15,245 nt of DNA from Nanosynbacter sp. (GTDB taxonomy: Bacteria; Patescibacteriota; Saccharimonadia; Saccharimonadales; Saccharimonadaceae): positions 1 through 15,245 of the forward strand of contig JARKOR010000101.1 in the NCBI GenBank assembly GCA_029975625.1, written 5' to 3'. Under the pieces are notes generated by a model. It had not been told where the DNA came from. It was given only the letters and a program-made list of their open reading frames with translations, and searched no databases. The translations under genes were made by a program, and so were the position numbers. This document shows positions 1 through 8,347 of this stretch, one piece after another (position 1 is the first letter of the stretch; each line of letters begins with the position of its first letter).

Positions 1-1386
1 AAGGTGCACATCAACCCCGGCTATTCGGTAGATGCCCAGCTGAAGGTGCAGAGCATCGAGAGGCCTTCTCTGCAGTATAAGCCGCTGCTGCACAGCAGGG
101 GCTACATCATCGTGGGCCTTGACCCTGGCACCACCACCGGCATTGCCGCCCTGAAACTGCGGGGAGAATTGGTCGATCTGTTCTGCTCCCGGGCTATGTC
201 CTCATCCGATGTGATCGAGTGGATCGCCGCCAGGGGAAGGCCGCTGATTGTGGCTACCGACGTCTCGCCCACACCGGGGGCGGTGGAGAAGACCAAGAGG
301 GCCTTTAATGCCGTCTTATTCAGTCCGGGGGCGGATATGGCCGGGGAGGAGAAGATAGCCCTCGGAAGAGAGGTCGGCTACAAGAACGACCATGAGAGGG
401 ATGCTCTGGCTGCCGCTCTGTCCGCCTTCAGGAAGTACAAGAACAAGTTCATCCAGGTGGAGAAGAAGGCTCCGGCGGAGGTAGATCCCGATGAGATCAA
501 GGCACTGGTGGTCCGGGGTTACTCCATTGAGAACGCCATCGCCGAGTTCACCCAGCCAACCCCGGCGGAGGGCAGGCCGGCCGCCCCGGCGGCCTCCGGG
601 GCCGCGACCCCAGATCCGGATACCGCCGGCCTGAGGCAGCATATCCAGCAGCTATCCGAGCAGGTGAAGACCCTGCGCACTTATGTGGATGAGCTGCAGG
701 CCCAGCTGGCAAAGAAGGATGCCGATCTGCAAAAGGCGAACGTGAGGCTGGACCGGCTGAAGGATAAGACCTCCAGGGAGATCAAAAGGGATCATGAGAT
801 CAGGATCCGGGACAAGGAGATCGGACGGCTGCGCTCCATCCTGCGCTCGGAGAGGAAGTACACCAAGAAGCTGAAAAAGAACGCCGTCGCCCGGAAGAAG
901 GCGGAGAGGATTGAGGAGGTCAAAGGGCTGCGCCGTCTGAAGCCGGTGGCCGCCTTCTCCAAAGAGGCGGTTCTGGCTGCGGCGGAGCGCTACTCTCTGG
1001 CTGAGGGGGACCTGGTCCTCTTAGAGGACTCCAGCGGCGGGGGAAAGAGCACTGCGGAGATGTTTCGGGAGAGGGGGGTTGCCGCCATAGTGGCAGAGGG
1101 GGAGATGGCCCAGGCGATGCAGGAGTATTTCCTGGACCTGGGCTTGCCAGTATTCACATCCGCGGAGATTGCGGTGCAGAGGATCGACAGCCTGCCATTC
1201 ATCCGGCCGGAGGAGCTTGAAGCGGCGCGGGAGAGGTGGGAGGTGCAGCAAAAGGCCCGGCAGGCGAGGCTGGAGGCGGAGAAGCTGGAGAGCTTATTCC
1301 AGGATTATAAGGTGGAGAGGATGAAGGAGGAGAAGAGGAAGAAGAGGATGGGGGGGAGGGAGAAGATGGGGGAGGGGTATGATTGA
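1..1386 (+). CDS. DUF460-family RuvC/RNase H-like nuclease-fold protein, 5' partial
   Basis: The frame is open to the window edge, and family members as I recall them carry another N-terminal region, so this is the C-terminal part of a longer protein. The GTG at position 4 is probably internal. Residues below count from that GTG. An RNase H/RuvC-like core is visible: a first strand ending in GLDPGTTTG (D40), then VATDVSP (D86), then the helix ERDALAAALSAF (D133). These three acidic residues are spaced as in RuvC-like active sites. A Pro/Ala linker (about 185-210) leads to a long charged coiled coil (about 210-310), followed by a C-terminal domain containing LEDSSGGGKST, which resembles but does not match a canonical P-loop. 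The tail is very Lys/Arg/Glu-rich. DUF460 is an archaeal family of unestablished function; a role in nucleic-acid processing is inferred from the fold. Nothing links it to the downstream genes, from which it is separated by transposon debris. Confidence 0.85.
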   Translation, partial: KVHINPGYSVDAQLKVQSIERPSLQYKPLLHSRGYIIVGLDPGTTTGIAALKLRGELVDLFCSRAMSSSDVIEWIAARGRPLIVATDVSPTPGAVEKTKRAFNAVLFSPGADMAGEEKIALGREVGYKNDHERDALAAALSAFRKYKNKFIQVEKKAPAEVDPDEIKALVVRGYSIENAIAEFTQPTPAEGRPAAPAASGAATPDPDTAGLRQHIQQLSEQVKTLRTYVDELQAQLAKKDADLQKANVRLDRLKDKTSREIKRDHEIRIRDKEIGRLRSILRSERKYTKKLKKNAVARKKAERIEEVKGLRRLKPVAAFSKEAVLAAAERYSLAEGDLVLLEDSSGGGKSTAEMFRERGVAAIVAEGEMAQAMQEYFLDLGLPVFTSAEIAVQRIDSLPFIRPEELEAARERWEVQQKARQARLEAEKLESLFQDYKVERMKEEKRKKRMGGREKMGEGYD

Positions 1387-1573
1387 CTTTCAACATCGTA
1401 CTCTTAAGAAAATAAGCTGGCTTAATAATGGAGGAGAGAGAACTTTCTGCACTTTAAAAGGAATGCTTGGATCGCAGGATTGCCAGTACGAAGAAGCTTG
1501 CGGATGAGGTTAGCATTTGGGAGCAAGAGCGGAATGCAATTTTTGCAGAGCTTCAAAGTGAAAATAGATCCTA
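1385..1573 (+). pseudogene. Remnant of IS630-family transposase C-terminus
   Basis: Translating from 1385 gives HRTLKKISWLN, which aligns with the familiar IS630 stretch HYTPKHGSWLN just before the last catalytic acidic residue. One extra A at about 1427 shifts the frame. Reading then continues as MEERELSAL, an in-frame TAA at 1454-1456, KECLDRRIASTKKLADEV and SIWEQERN, matching the typical IS630 C-terminal pattern (MAEIELSALSRQCLDRRI, then AWERERN). It ends at TAG 1571-1573, possibly after a further frame change, because the usual DAR-K-L-YP tail is not readable. The catalytic DDE core upstream is absent and the homology begins at the DUF460 stop codon. The element is therefore a dead fragment. 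I saw no convincing terminal inverted repeats. It indicates past transposition at the left border of the defence region. Confidence 0.8.
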
Positions 1574-1888
1574 GGACAGCTCATGGATTTCTTGTCGTCT
1601 CTTGACCTCTGGTGTAATAAAAATATCCATGAGTTGGTTAAATGCTGGTTGGTAATTTATAATTTCACCTTCATTTTTCTGCCATAAAAACAAGACAGTA
1701 TCACGTATTTATTAATTCATCGATGATAAGTGGGAGAATCTCATCCCTTACGACCGGCATCGATTGGCTGCAAAAAAGCGCTCATGTCCTGGGGCTCACG
1801 AAATAAAGAATTGGACCGCTAAGGCACCTGCTTGAAGAGGATGGTGGTGGAATAAACTTTAAACCGGGCCGACCGCCAGATGAATGGA

Positions 1889-1897
1889 TTTAATAAA
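1889..1897 (+). promoter_or_regulatory. Candidate TATA-like box for addBA
   Basis: TTTAATAAA sits about 70 bp before the proposed CTG start. A start site about 25 bp downstream would give a 45-50 nt leader containing the GGAGG motif. A second A/T-rich box, TTTATAGA at 1938-1945, is only 23 nt from the start codon and would give an almost leaderless transcript lacking the ribosome binding site, so it is less consistent. The call is by eye only. Confidence 0.3.
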
Positions 1898-1955
1898 AAA
1901 CACTGAAGACGACCAATAGATTAATCAAATAATCTCATTTATAGAATTAGGAACC

Positions 1956-1960
1956 GGAGG
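1956..1960 (+). promoter_or_regulatory. Shine-Dalgarno motif that fixes a CTG start for addB
   Basis: GGAGG is followed by a 7-nt spacer and an in-frame CTG at 1968, a standard spacing. No ATG, GTG or TTG lies in this frame between the upstream stop (TAG 1917-1919) and ATG 2031, apart from GTA-type near misses. No comparable motif precedes ATG 2031. Because the Walker A motif lies between 1968 and 2031, this site is the best evidence for the true translation start. Confidence 0.6.
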
Positions 1961-1967
1961 GAATAGA

Positions 1968-4900
1968 CTGAAACTGCATATTATCAAAGGGCCAGCTCTA
2001 TCAGGAAAGACTAATTATCTAGTAAGAGTAATGGAGCAAACTCACCGCGAAAATCCCTTGTATTACACCTTTCTGGGGCCAACTGGTGAATTCGTAAAGG
2101 AGTTCTCAGAATGGTTCTCAAGGGGTCTGCATTCATCTGTCCCAAGGGGGAGTTTTATGGTGATAGACCAGTTTGCTGATGAGGTCTATGGCCATACCCA
2201 TCAGGAAATGATGTATGTCGATAAGCACCTTCTGAATGTGTTCATAGCTAATATTCTCGGATCGGCAACCCAAAAAGATTTGGGTCCTTTCTATCCGCTC
2301 AAAGATTCCCCTGGCTTGATAGCTTTCGTCGCTGAAGCGGTGATGCAGGCCAAGGACGAAGGAGAGGCTGCCCTTATGGCAAGATTGGCCAATGATACCG
2401 CCCGATCTCTGGTCAAATATGCACTCAGGGAGCTTGATACGGTTTACCGGGCAAAACTCTATGATACTTTTGATGCCTACGTGAAGATAGACCCTGAGGA
2501 AATCAAAGATTATTTGGCTTCTCGATGCAGCAAAACTCTTTTCCTTGACGGTTTCACCAATCTCTCATGGGCTCAGATGATATTTCTTTCTAAGGTCATA
2601 CCTCTTTTCCAGGAGACTTTCATGACACTGGACCCGGTCTATGTGGATAGGGAGAGATGGAGCAAATTCCTGGAATCGCTCTCGATTCAGTCTGTGAAAG
2701 TCCTGTACGAGGAGCTCGCATCCTCTCCAAAGGCCGCTGGGCCCCTGGAAAGGCTCTTGAAAGACCAGGGACCGACTGTGAAATTGGAAGGCGATTTCAT
2801 CCAAATTGCCTGCTTTAAGGATCCTGAGGCGGAGTTGATACAGGTCTGCCGGGATATCAAACGGCGAATTGTGGATGACGGCATGAAGCCCGGGGAGATC
2901 GCCGTGGTCCTCAACAACTTCTCGGAAAGGGCAGGGGAGTTCTCCAGGAAGCTGGAGGAATATAAAGTTCCAGTAAAATTGAGCGGTGAAGAACCTTTAT
3001 CGAGCAGCATTGCCATCCAGCTTCTTATTCTGCCTTTCCGGACAGCTTTAGCTGGCTATCCCTCTCATCTGCTCATATCAATGCTCGATCACGGCCTGGG
3101 ACTGCCGGAGGCAGCACAATTCGATCTTGACGGTCTGGAAGCTTTAGCCAGGGGAGCGGGGCTTTACATTGGTCCAAAGAGGAGTTCTCTGGAGGACCGG
3201 AGAAGAGAGTGGAAGGCAAAACTGGAAGGCCATCTTGCCGCACAAAAGCAGAGGCTTGAGGTTCTGGCTCAGGATGATAGCGTTTATGATAGCGATCTTC
3301 AGGCTAATGAGGCCAGGATCCTGCTTTGCCAGGAGGTGCTGCAAAGATCCGGCCAGCTATTTGAGGCTCTGCAGGAGATCGAGAAGTTCAGGGAAGGGGA
3401 GACCGATTTTGAGCGGTTCAAAAAGGAGCTAACCATCTGGATGGAGCCACTTCGAGTTCGTTTCCTTTTTCTCGAAAATGCAGATCTCGGAACAGAGGCT
3501 ATGGCTATAGCCAGATTTGAGCAGTTGCTGGATAAGCTGGAGGTCCTGGTCAAAATTATTGATGGCAAGAGTCTGACTCTGCCAGGTCTCCTGGCCGACT
3601 TAGAGATCTTGATAGGCAGCGAGGAGTACAGGCCATCTTCTCCCCTGGCCAATGAGGTGGAAATCCTGCCACTGCATTCGGCCAGATTTCGGCATCGTTC
3701 TATAAAGTACATCGTTGATTTCAATGACGGTATATTCCCCACCCGCCGCTCCAATCCCCTTTATTCTCTGGAGGGCATTGCTTTGAATCCTGGCTACTCC
3801 CTGATCAAGGAACGGGAGCAGAGGCAAGCACTCTATTCCTCTTTATGTTCATCTTCTCAGGCGGTGATAACTTACCTGTCCGCCTCTCGAGAAGGAGAGC
3901 TGATGATGCCTTCTTTATGGCTGGATGGCTGGGACTATGAGAAAACCAATACTCTGGAAAGGGGAACTGCTCCCATGAGTGCAACTGAGCTGATGATCCA
4001 GTTTGGACGGGGAATGGCCGAAGGAAGAGAACTGGTGGTACCCGAAAGCGCTCAAAGCCTGACTGCACCATTGAAGCTCTATGCCGGTTCGAAATTTTCC
4101 TGGAAGGTAGAAGATCGGGCGGTTGTCGAATCCCTGGTGGGCAGGACCCTGAGCTATACCAGGATCTCTGAATTGCAGAAGTGTCCTTTCAAGTTCTTCT
4201 TTCGTCGCATGCTCCGGTTGGAGGAAAAGTCCGATGAGCTATATGAGCTGTCTTCAATTGAGAAGGGAATCACCTACCATGCCGCTCTCAAGAGCCTCTA
4301 CGATTGGAAGCAGGAGGAGAATGCCACCTGGGACAGGGCAATAGAGGAGGGCAAGGTCCGTGAGGTGGTAGAAGGCATAATACAGAGGTTCCTGGCTGCC
4401 AATACCGTTCGGTCATTGCCGTCCGTAAGGAGGGCCATGACAGAGGATGCAACTGGCGCGATTCAGGGATATCTGGAGTTTGAGCGGGACAAAAGAGAGC
4501 TGGCCTGTATCGGTGAGAGGACTTTAGTTGAGCTGCCCTTTGAGTTCAGGCTAGCAGATATGGCCTGTCTGGCGTCCGGCTGCGGCAAAAAGTATGGCGA
4601 AATGATCCTTCGGGGCAGGATAGACCGGATTGACATAAATGTTGCTCTGAAAAAGAAGGTCTACGATCTGGTTCTCTCAGATTACAAGGCCAGCAGTTCC
4701 GGGGACTGGGAGCAGCTGAAGCTGTACACTCTGGTGCTGCTATCTATGGAGAACAGGGATCTTCCCAGCAACCCACAGCTTGTAAGGTCATTTTTCCGGG
4801 TGGTGAAAAAAGGAACGATTTCCAAGAATCTGGACGCATTTGCCAGCCAGGGCAGGATGGATCTTTCCACCAAGCCAAAGTCGTCCCTGAACTTCTCGGA

Positions 4901-5327
4901 TGTGGACAGGGAGCTTCTCCAGACCCTCGATAGAATCTTCGAGAAAAGGGAGTTTTGGCCAGGGAAGATGATTGAAGAGTATGTGTTTAGCTGGACGAAA
5001 ATACCAGGAACTGATGATAAGAAGCTCAAGGAATTTCTAGTAAAGAAATATCATATCGATTGGGTATACACGGCAGGAATTGCCAAAATCGAAGACGGTA
5101 AGACCATCAATATATCCAAAAAGGATAAAACTATTTCACTAACGCTCATTAGCGAAGATTCTGAAGTAATCTTGAAAATCAATAACACTGAAACTGATAG
5201 ATTCACAGCGAAGAAGGGAAATGGTGAGCTAAACATATACATTAAAAAAAAGGGAGGCGACTGCTATTTCTGCGGCCTGCAGCTGAATTGCCAGTTGATC
5301 TTGAATTCCAGAGGAGGAATGCAATAA
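1968..5327 (+). CDS. addB: AddB-like subunit of AddAB helicase-nuclease (Fe-S PD-(D/E)XK nuclease), probable CTG start
   Basis: AddB is the non-translocating partner of AddA in the AddAB (RecBCD-like) enzyme that resects double-strand DNA ends and degrades linear DNA. Numbering from ATG 2031 (add 21 for the CTG start): the region before it encodes KGPALSGKT, a Walker A motif that the ATG start would delete. A degenerate helicase body follows, with the AddB/RexB-like segment VEILPLHSARF...VDFNDGIFP (543-570). The C-terminal nuclease has GRIDRID (862-868), DYK (884-886) and QLKLY (895-899). The Fe-S cluster cysteines are C718 (ELQKCPFKFFF) and the triad C1078-x2-C1081-x5-C1087, the spacing known from Bacillus AddB. 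The total of about 1119 residues is normal for AddB. One oddity is a Lys/Asn-rich, A/T-rich stretch of about 95 residues between FWPG (975) and the cysteine triad, where AddB proteins normally have only a few residues. The stop overlaps the addA start (TAATG), so translation is probably coupled. Confidence 0.85.
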   Translation: MKLHIIKGPALSGKTNYLVRVMEQTHRENPLYYTFLGPTGEFVKEFSEWFSRGLHSSVPRGSFMVIDQFADEVYGHTHQEMMYVDKHLLNVFIANILGSATQKDLGPFYPLKDSPGLIAFVAEAVMQAKDEGEAALMARLANDTARSLVKYALRELDTVYRAKLYDTFDAYVKIDPEEIKDYLASRCSKTLFLDGFTNLSWAQMIFLSKVIPLFQETFMTLDPVYVDRERWSKFLESLSIQSVKVLYEELASSPKAAGPLERLLKDQGPTVKLEGDFIQIACFKDPEAELIQVCRDIKRRIVDDGMKPGEIAVVLNNFSERAGEFSRKLEEYKVPVKLSGEEPLSSSIAIQLLILPFRTALAGYPSHLLISMLDHGLGLPEAAQFDLDGLEALARGAGLYIGPKRSSLEDRRREWKAKLEGHLAAQKQRLEVLAQDDSVYDSDLQANEARILLCQEVLQRSGQLFEALQEIEKFREGETDFERFKKELTIWMEPLRVRFLFLENADLGTEAMAIARFEQLLDKLEVLVKIIDGKSLTLPGLLADLEILIGSEEYRPSSPLANEVEILPLHSARFRHRSIKYIVDFNDGIFPTRRSNPLYSLEGIALNPGYSLIKEREQRQALYSSLCSSSQAVITYLSASREGELMMPSLWLDGWDYEKTNTLERGTAPMSATELMIQFGRGMAEGRELVVPESAQSLTAPLKLYAGSKFSWKVEDRAVVESLVGRTLSYTRISELQKCPFKFFFRRMLRLEEKSDELYELSSIEKGITYHAALKSLYDWKQEENATWDRAIEEGKVREVVEGIIQRFLAANTVRSLPSVRRAMTEDATGAIQGYLEFERDKRELACIGERTLVELPFEFRLADMACLASGCGKKYGEMILRGRIDRIDINVALKKKVYDLVLSDYKASSSGDWEQLKLYTLVLLSMENRDLPSNPQLVRSFFRVVKKGTISKNLDAFASQGRMDLSTKPKSSLNFSDVDRELLQTLDRIFEKREFWPGKMIEEYVFSWTKIPGTDDKKLKEFLVKKYHIDWVYTAGIAKIEDGKTINISKKDKTISLTLISEDSEVILKINNTETDRFTAKKGNGELNIYIKKKGGDCYFCGLQLNCQLILNSRGGMQ
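5311..5317 (+). promoter_or_regulatory. Shine-Dalgarno motif for addA
   Basis: GAGGAGG lies 9 nt before ATG 5327, inside the 3' end of addB. It selects this ATG over an in-frame TTG at 5288, which has no such motif and would add 13 non-conserved residues. Confidence 0.7.
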
Positions 5328-8300
5328 TGGAGCAGGACCTCTTCATTTCGGCAAGCGCAGGCACCGGAAAGACCCATACCATCTCCGCGGCTTATATTGA
5401 CATTTTCGATCGAGCTTTTCGGAATAATGATCCCCTGAATGTAGGAAATGTGGTAGCCATAACCTTCACCAGGAAGGCGGCAGCGCAGATGAAGTCCCGC
5501 ATTCTGGATATGATAAGGCAGCAAGAGGCGGACGACGTGAGGTGGCAGCAGCTTAAATCATCCATGGCCTTTGCATGGATAAGCACCATTGACTCCTTTG
5601 CGGCACGCATCCTCTCTGAGGTTGGCGTCTACGCCCGGATAGCTCCGGATATCCAGATCGGCTCGGATTCCCAGGTTTCTTCCATTTTAGATCGATGCAT
5701 ATTCCGTGCCTTCTTCGAACACGAGGACCTGATTGAGCCTTTGATCCGGCACCTCACTTTAGATGACCTCAGCCGTGCTCTAAAGCGAGCGGTAAAGGAG
5801 AGGAGATATGCCATGATGAGGTCAAGGCCTGCCGGAAAAGAGGAAGCCGGGCTTCGTTTGCATGGCGATTCTTCCATAGCTGAATCCCTGGTTTTTGCCT
5901 CTGATGCTTTCAAGAAGCTTTTCGAGGAGGTTTATCGATCCTTCCAGGAGGAGATGCAGGAAGAGAACTTAACCGATTTTGCCGGAGTTCTGGTCACTCT
6001 CAGGGAGCTGTTAGCCTCGCCCGAGAACGCCTGGATTAAAGAGAGATACAGCAGTCAGTTTCGTTACATCATAGTGGACGAGTTTCAGGATACCGACTCC
6101 CTGCAAAAGGAGGTCCTGGACCTCGTCTGTGGCGAACACAGCCGCATCATCTGCGTGGGCGATGCCAAGCAGTCCATCTACCGGTTCCGGGGGGCCGAGG
6201 TAGAGGTCTTCTCCGATGCCAGGGAAATGATCAGGTCGGAGGGGGGAGTTGTGCGGCACCTGGAAAGAAACTTCCGGTCCCATCCTGATATTCTGAATCT
6301 ATGCAATGCGTTCTATCCTCTGGTCTTCCATTCATCTGACAAGAGATATTCGCAGAGCTATGAGCCGGTAAGTCCTCTATCCGTGGTGGGAGAGACCGGC
6401 AATCGGCCCCGAGTGAAGATTCTCTTTGATCCTCAGGACGAAGCGGAGGCTGCGGCAAAATACATTCTCAGTATAGTGGGCCAGCAGTTTGATTTTGTGA
6501 AGAGGGAGCAATTTGGCGGTGAGACAAAACTCGTCGCCACTAAGAGAGCGATAATGTTCAAGGATATTGCAATATTGCTTCGCAAGATGAGGCCGGAAAA
6601 GGGCAAGGAGTACACCAGTGCCCTGGCCAGGCATGGCATTCCTTATTACACCGTTGGAGAGGCCGGGTTTTTCGAGATTCCAGAGATCGCTGGCATCCTG
6701 GCCATGCTCAGAGTGCTTTCGGATCCAGGTGATGAAATGGCTTTGACCACTGCTCTCATGTCTCCGCTAGTGGGCCTGGATATTCAGGATATGGCCCGGC
6801 TGAAGTGCAGGGCCAAAGCCGCCGGAAAAGGCATATTCCAGATTTTAGGCCGGATCGAGGAGTCAGATATAGATCCCGGCAGGATCGATCGTTTGAGGAG
6901 ATTTCATCGGGCTATGGAGAGTTATCTGCCCATCAGAACCATGATCCGGCCCAGTGAGCTGGCGGAGAGGCTGGTGGAGGAGCTGGATTATCCGGCATTC
7001 CTGGCCGTCGAGGATCCCAGCGGCCGCAAGTCAGCCAACCTTCGGAAGTTCATCATCACTTCCCGCAGCCTGGATGAGGCAGGAGTATCTTTACGGGATC
7101 TGATTCGGATGCTCAATAACGTGGGACTGGATGACGAAGAGCAGGCCTCCATCGAGAGCGAGGATACAGATGCGGTCAAGGTCATGACTGTGCACAAGGC
7201 CAAGGGCCTCGAGTTTCCCATAGTGATAGTGGGCGACACCTCCTGGAGCCAAAAGGAGCAAAATGAATTATTGCTCTTTGATAAGAGCGAGGATGGCATG
7301 TGTTTCGCCCTGAATTGCCTGGACAAAGATCAGTGCATTGGGTCTTTCCTGGGGAAAATGATAGCGGAGGAAAAGGAACGTGATTTTGAGGAAGAAAAGC
7401 GCTCTTTATATGTAGCTACTACCAGGGCGTCGGATATGCTGGTCATAACTATATCCAGCAAGAAGGGCAGCAAATCACGACCCTGGAGGGAGATGATCCT
7501 GGGCAGCATGATCGAAGTCCAGGGCGAGGGGATATCACCGGCTCCCGGATTTGAAGATATTGTGGAGATAGTCTCTGCAGCTGAGGCCACAGCCCCACCA
7601 GCTTCTGCGTCTCCTGCAAGGCTTACTCTGGAGACGAGGTACATTGAGCCCGTAGCCTCCGAGACCTATAAAGAATACATCTCGCCTACGATCATCAGCA
7701 AGGCCCCATCATCGCCCGGACGGGGTGTACAGATCGATGAAGATGATATTGCCCGTGAAGAAGATCCCGGAAAGGGAGATCAAGGTCGAGCAATGGGCCT
7801 TTTCGCCCACAAGGTCATGGAGGCGGTGGGAAATGGGTGCCGGCTGGAAGAGCTTGTAGAAGTCGCAAGCAACGAGACACTCCGGGAATTGTATGATCTG
7901 CCGCCTTTAGGGCTGGGCGAGGCTGATTTTCAGGAGGTGCTGAGGCATCTGGGCCGGTTGAAAGATCATCCCCTGATAAAAGAGATGGAGTCGGCTTTGG
8001 AGTCCATGAACGAGTACCAGATCATCAGGCCCTTTGGCAGGTATATTCTATCCGGCCGGCCGGATAAGGTGATCAAGACTGCTGAAGGATGGAAGATTCT
8101 GGATTTCAAGTTCTCTTCGTCAGAGAGGCATAGCGAGGCTTATGAGTTTCAGACCAGGTTCTATCTCTATATCGCTCGGGAGATCTTCTCGCCGATGCTC
8201 GGAGCGGAGCTGTTCTATCTGAAGGATGGGGTCTCCGTGAGGGTGCAATTGGACGGAGAGGCAGTCCGGGACTTTGAAAACGATTTGATCAGGAGGATAG

Positions 8301-8347
8301 AAGGGTATCAAGCGGGTATGGTTATGGTGCTTCAGAATCAGAAATAA
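5327..8347 (+). CDS. addA: AddA-like helicase-nuclease (UvrD/RecB-type SF1A helicase with PD-(D/E)XK domain)
   Basis: This is the motor and nuclease subunit of AddAB, a 3'-to-5' translocase that unwinds DNA ends and cleaves the strand it moves along. Residues counted from ATG 5327: Walker A SASAGTGKT (8-16), motif Ia ITFTRKAAAQMKSR (45-58), Walker B VDEFQD (250-255), motif III VGDAKQSIYRFRGAE (277-291), motif IV LERNFRS (312-318), motif V VMTVHKAKGLEFP (619-631) and motif VI YVATTRASDMLV (695-706). After a low-complexity Ala/Pro linker (about 750-765) comes the nuclease domain: AHKVMEAV (H828), GRPDKV (D913), DFK (D926, K928) and QTRFYLY (942-948). All expected catalytic positions are present. 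The 1006 residues are a little shorter than Bacillus AddA (about 1230). It is co-translated with addB through a 1-nt TAATG overlap. Its last 26 bp overlap the end of the convergent helicase gene. UvrD or PcrA is excluded by the nuclease domain and the AddB partner. Confidence 0.9.
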   Translation: MEQDLFISASAGTGKTHTISAAYIDIFDRAFRNNDPLNVGNVVAITFTRKAAAQMKSRILDMIRQQEADDVRWQQLKSSMAFAWISTIDSFAARILSEVGVYARIAPDIQIGSDSQVSSILDRCIFRAFFEHEDLIEPLIRHLTLDDLSRALKRAVKERRYAMMRSRPAGKEEAGLRLHGDSSIAESLVFASDAFKKLFEEVYRSFQEEMQEENLTDFAGVLVTLRELLASPENAWIKERYSSQFRYIIVDEFQDTDSLQKEVLDLVCGEHSRIICVGDAKQSIYRFRGAEVEVFSDAREMIRSEGGVVRHLERNFRSHPDILNLCNAFYPLVFHSSDKRYSQSYEPVSPLSVVGETGNRPRVKILFDPQDEAEAAAKYILSIVGQQFDFVKREQFGGETKLVATKRAIMFKDIAILLRKMRPEKGKEYTSALARHGIPYYTVGEAGFFEIPEIAGILAMLRVLSDPGDEMALTTALMSPLVGLDIQDMARLKCRAKAAGKGIFQILGRIEESDIDPGRIDRLRRFHRAMESYLPIRTMIRPSELAERLVEELDYPAFLAVEDPSGRKSANLRKFIITSRSLDEAGVSLRDLIRMLNNVGLDDEEQASIESEDTDAVKVMTVHKAKGLEFPIVIVGDTSWSQKEQNELLLFDKSEDGMCFALNCLDKDQCIGSFLGKMIAEEKERDFEEEKRSLYVATTRASDMLVITISSKKGSKSRPWREMILGSMIEVQGEGISPAPGFEDIVEIVSAAEATAPPASASPARLTLETRYIEPVASETYKEYISPTIISKAPSSPGRGVQIDEDDIAREEDPGKGDQGRAMGLFAHKVMEAVGNGCRLEELVEVASNETLRELYDLPPLGLGEADFQEVLRHLGRLKDHPLIKEMESALESMNEYQIIRPFGRYILSGRPDKVIKTAEGWKILDFKFSSSERHSEAYEFQTRFYLYIAREIFSPMLGAELFYLKDGVSVRVQLDGEAVRDFENDLIRRIEGYQAGMVMVLQNQK

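Larger units (their letters stand above)
1574..1967. other. Gene-free spacer upstream of addB
   Basis: No intact gene is visible on either strand. A 9-bp inverted repeat (CTCATGGAT at 1580-1588, ATCCATGAG at 1625-1633) lies just after the transposase relic, with a 36-nt loop. A frame at about 1772-1893 reads LGLTK, stop, then RIGPLRHLLEEDGGG and KPGRPPDEWI before a TAA. It looks like the C-terminus of a decayed small protein that I do not recognise. The last 80 bp hold the probable addB promoter and ribosome binding site. Confidence 0.5.

Noticed and set aside
1199..1396. Pro/Ser-rich antisense ORF opposite the end of DUF460
   Set aside because: It is the complement of GAG/AGG/GGG-rich codons in the charged tail of the DUF460 gene. 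Such low-complexity shadows are expected.
1772..1893. A short gene ending in KPGRPPDEWI
   Set aside because: The frame is interrupted by a TAA and has no start with a ribosome binding site. It is at most an unidentified gene fragment.
2031..2033. ATG 2031 as the addB start
   Set aside because: It removes the Walker A motif encoded just upstream in the same open frame and lacks a ribosome binding site.
5288..5290. TTG 5288 as the addA start
   Set aside because: It lies deep inside addB without a ribosome binding site, whereas ATG 5327 has GAGGAGG at good spacing and forms a TAATG overlap.
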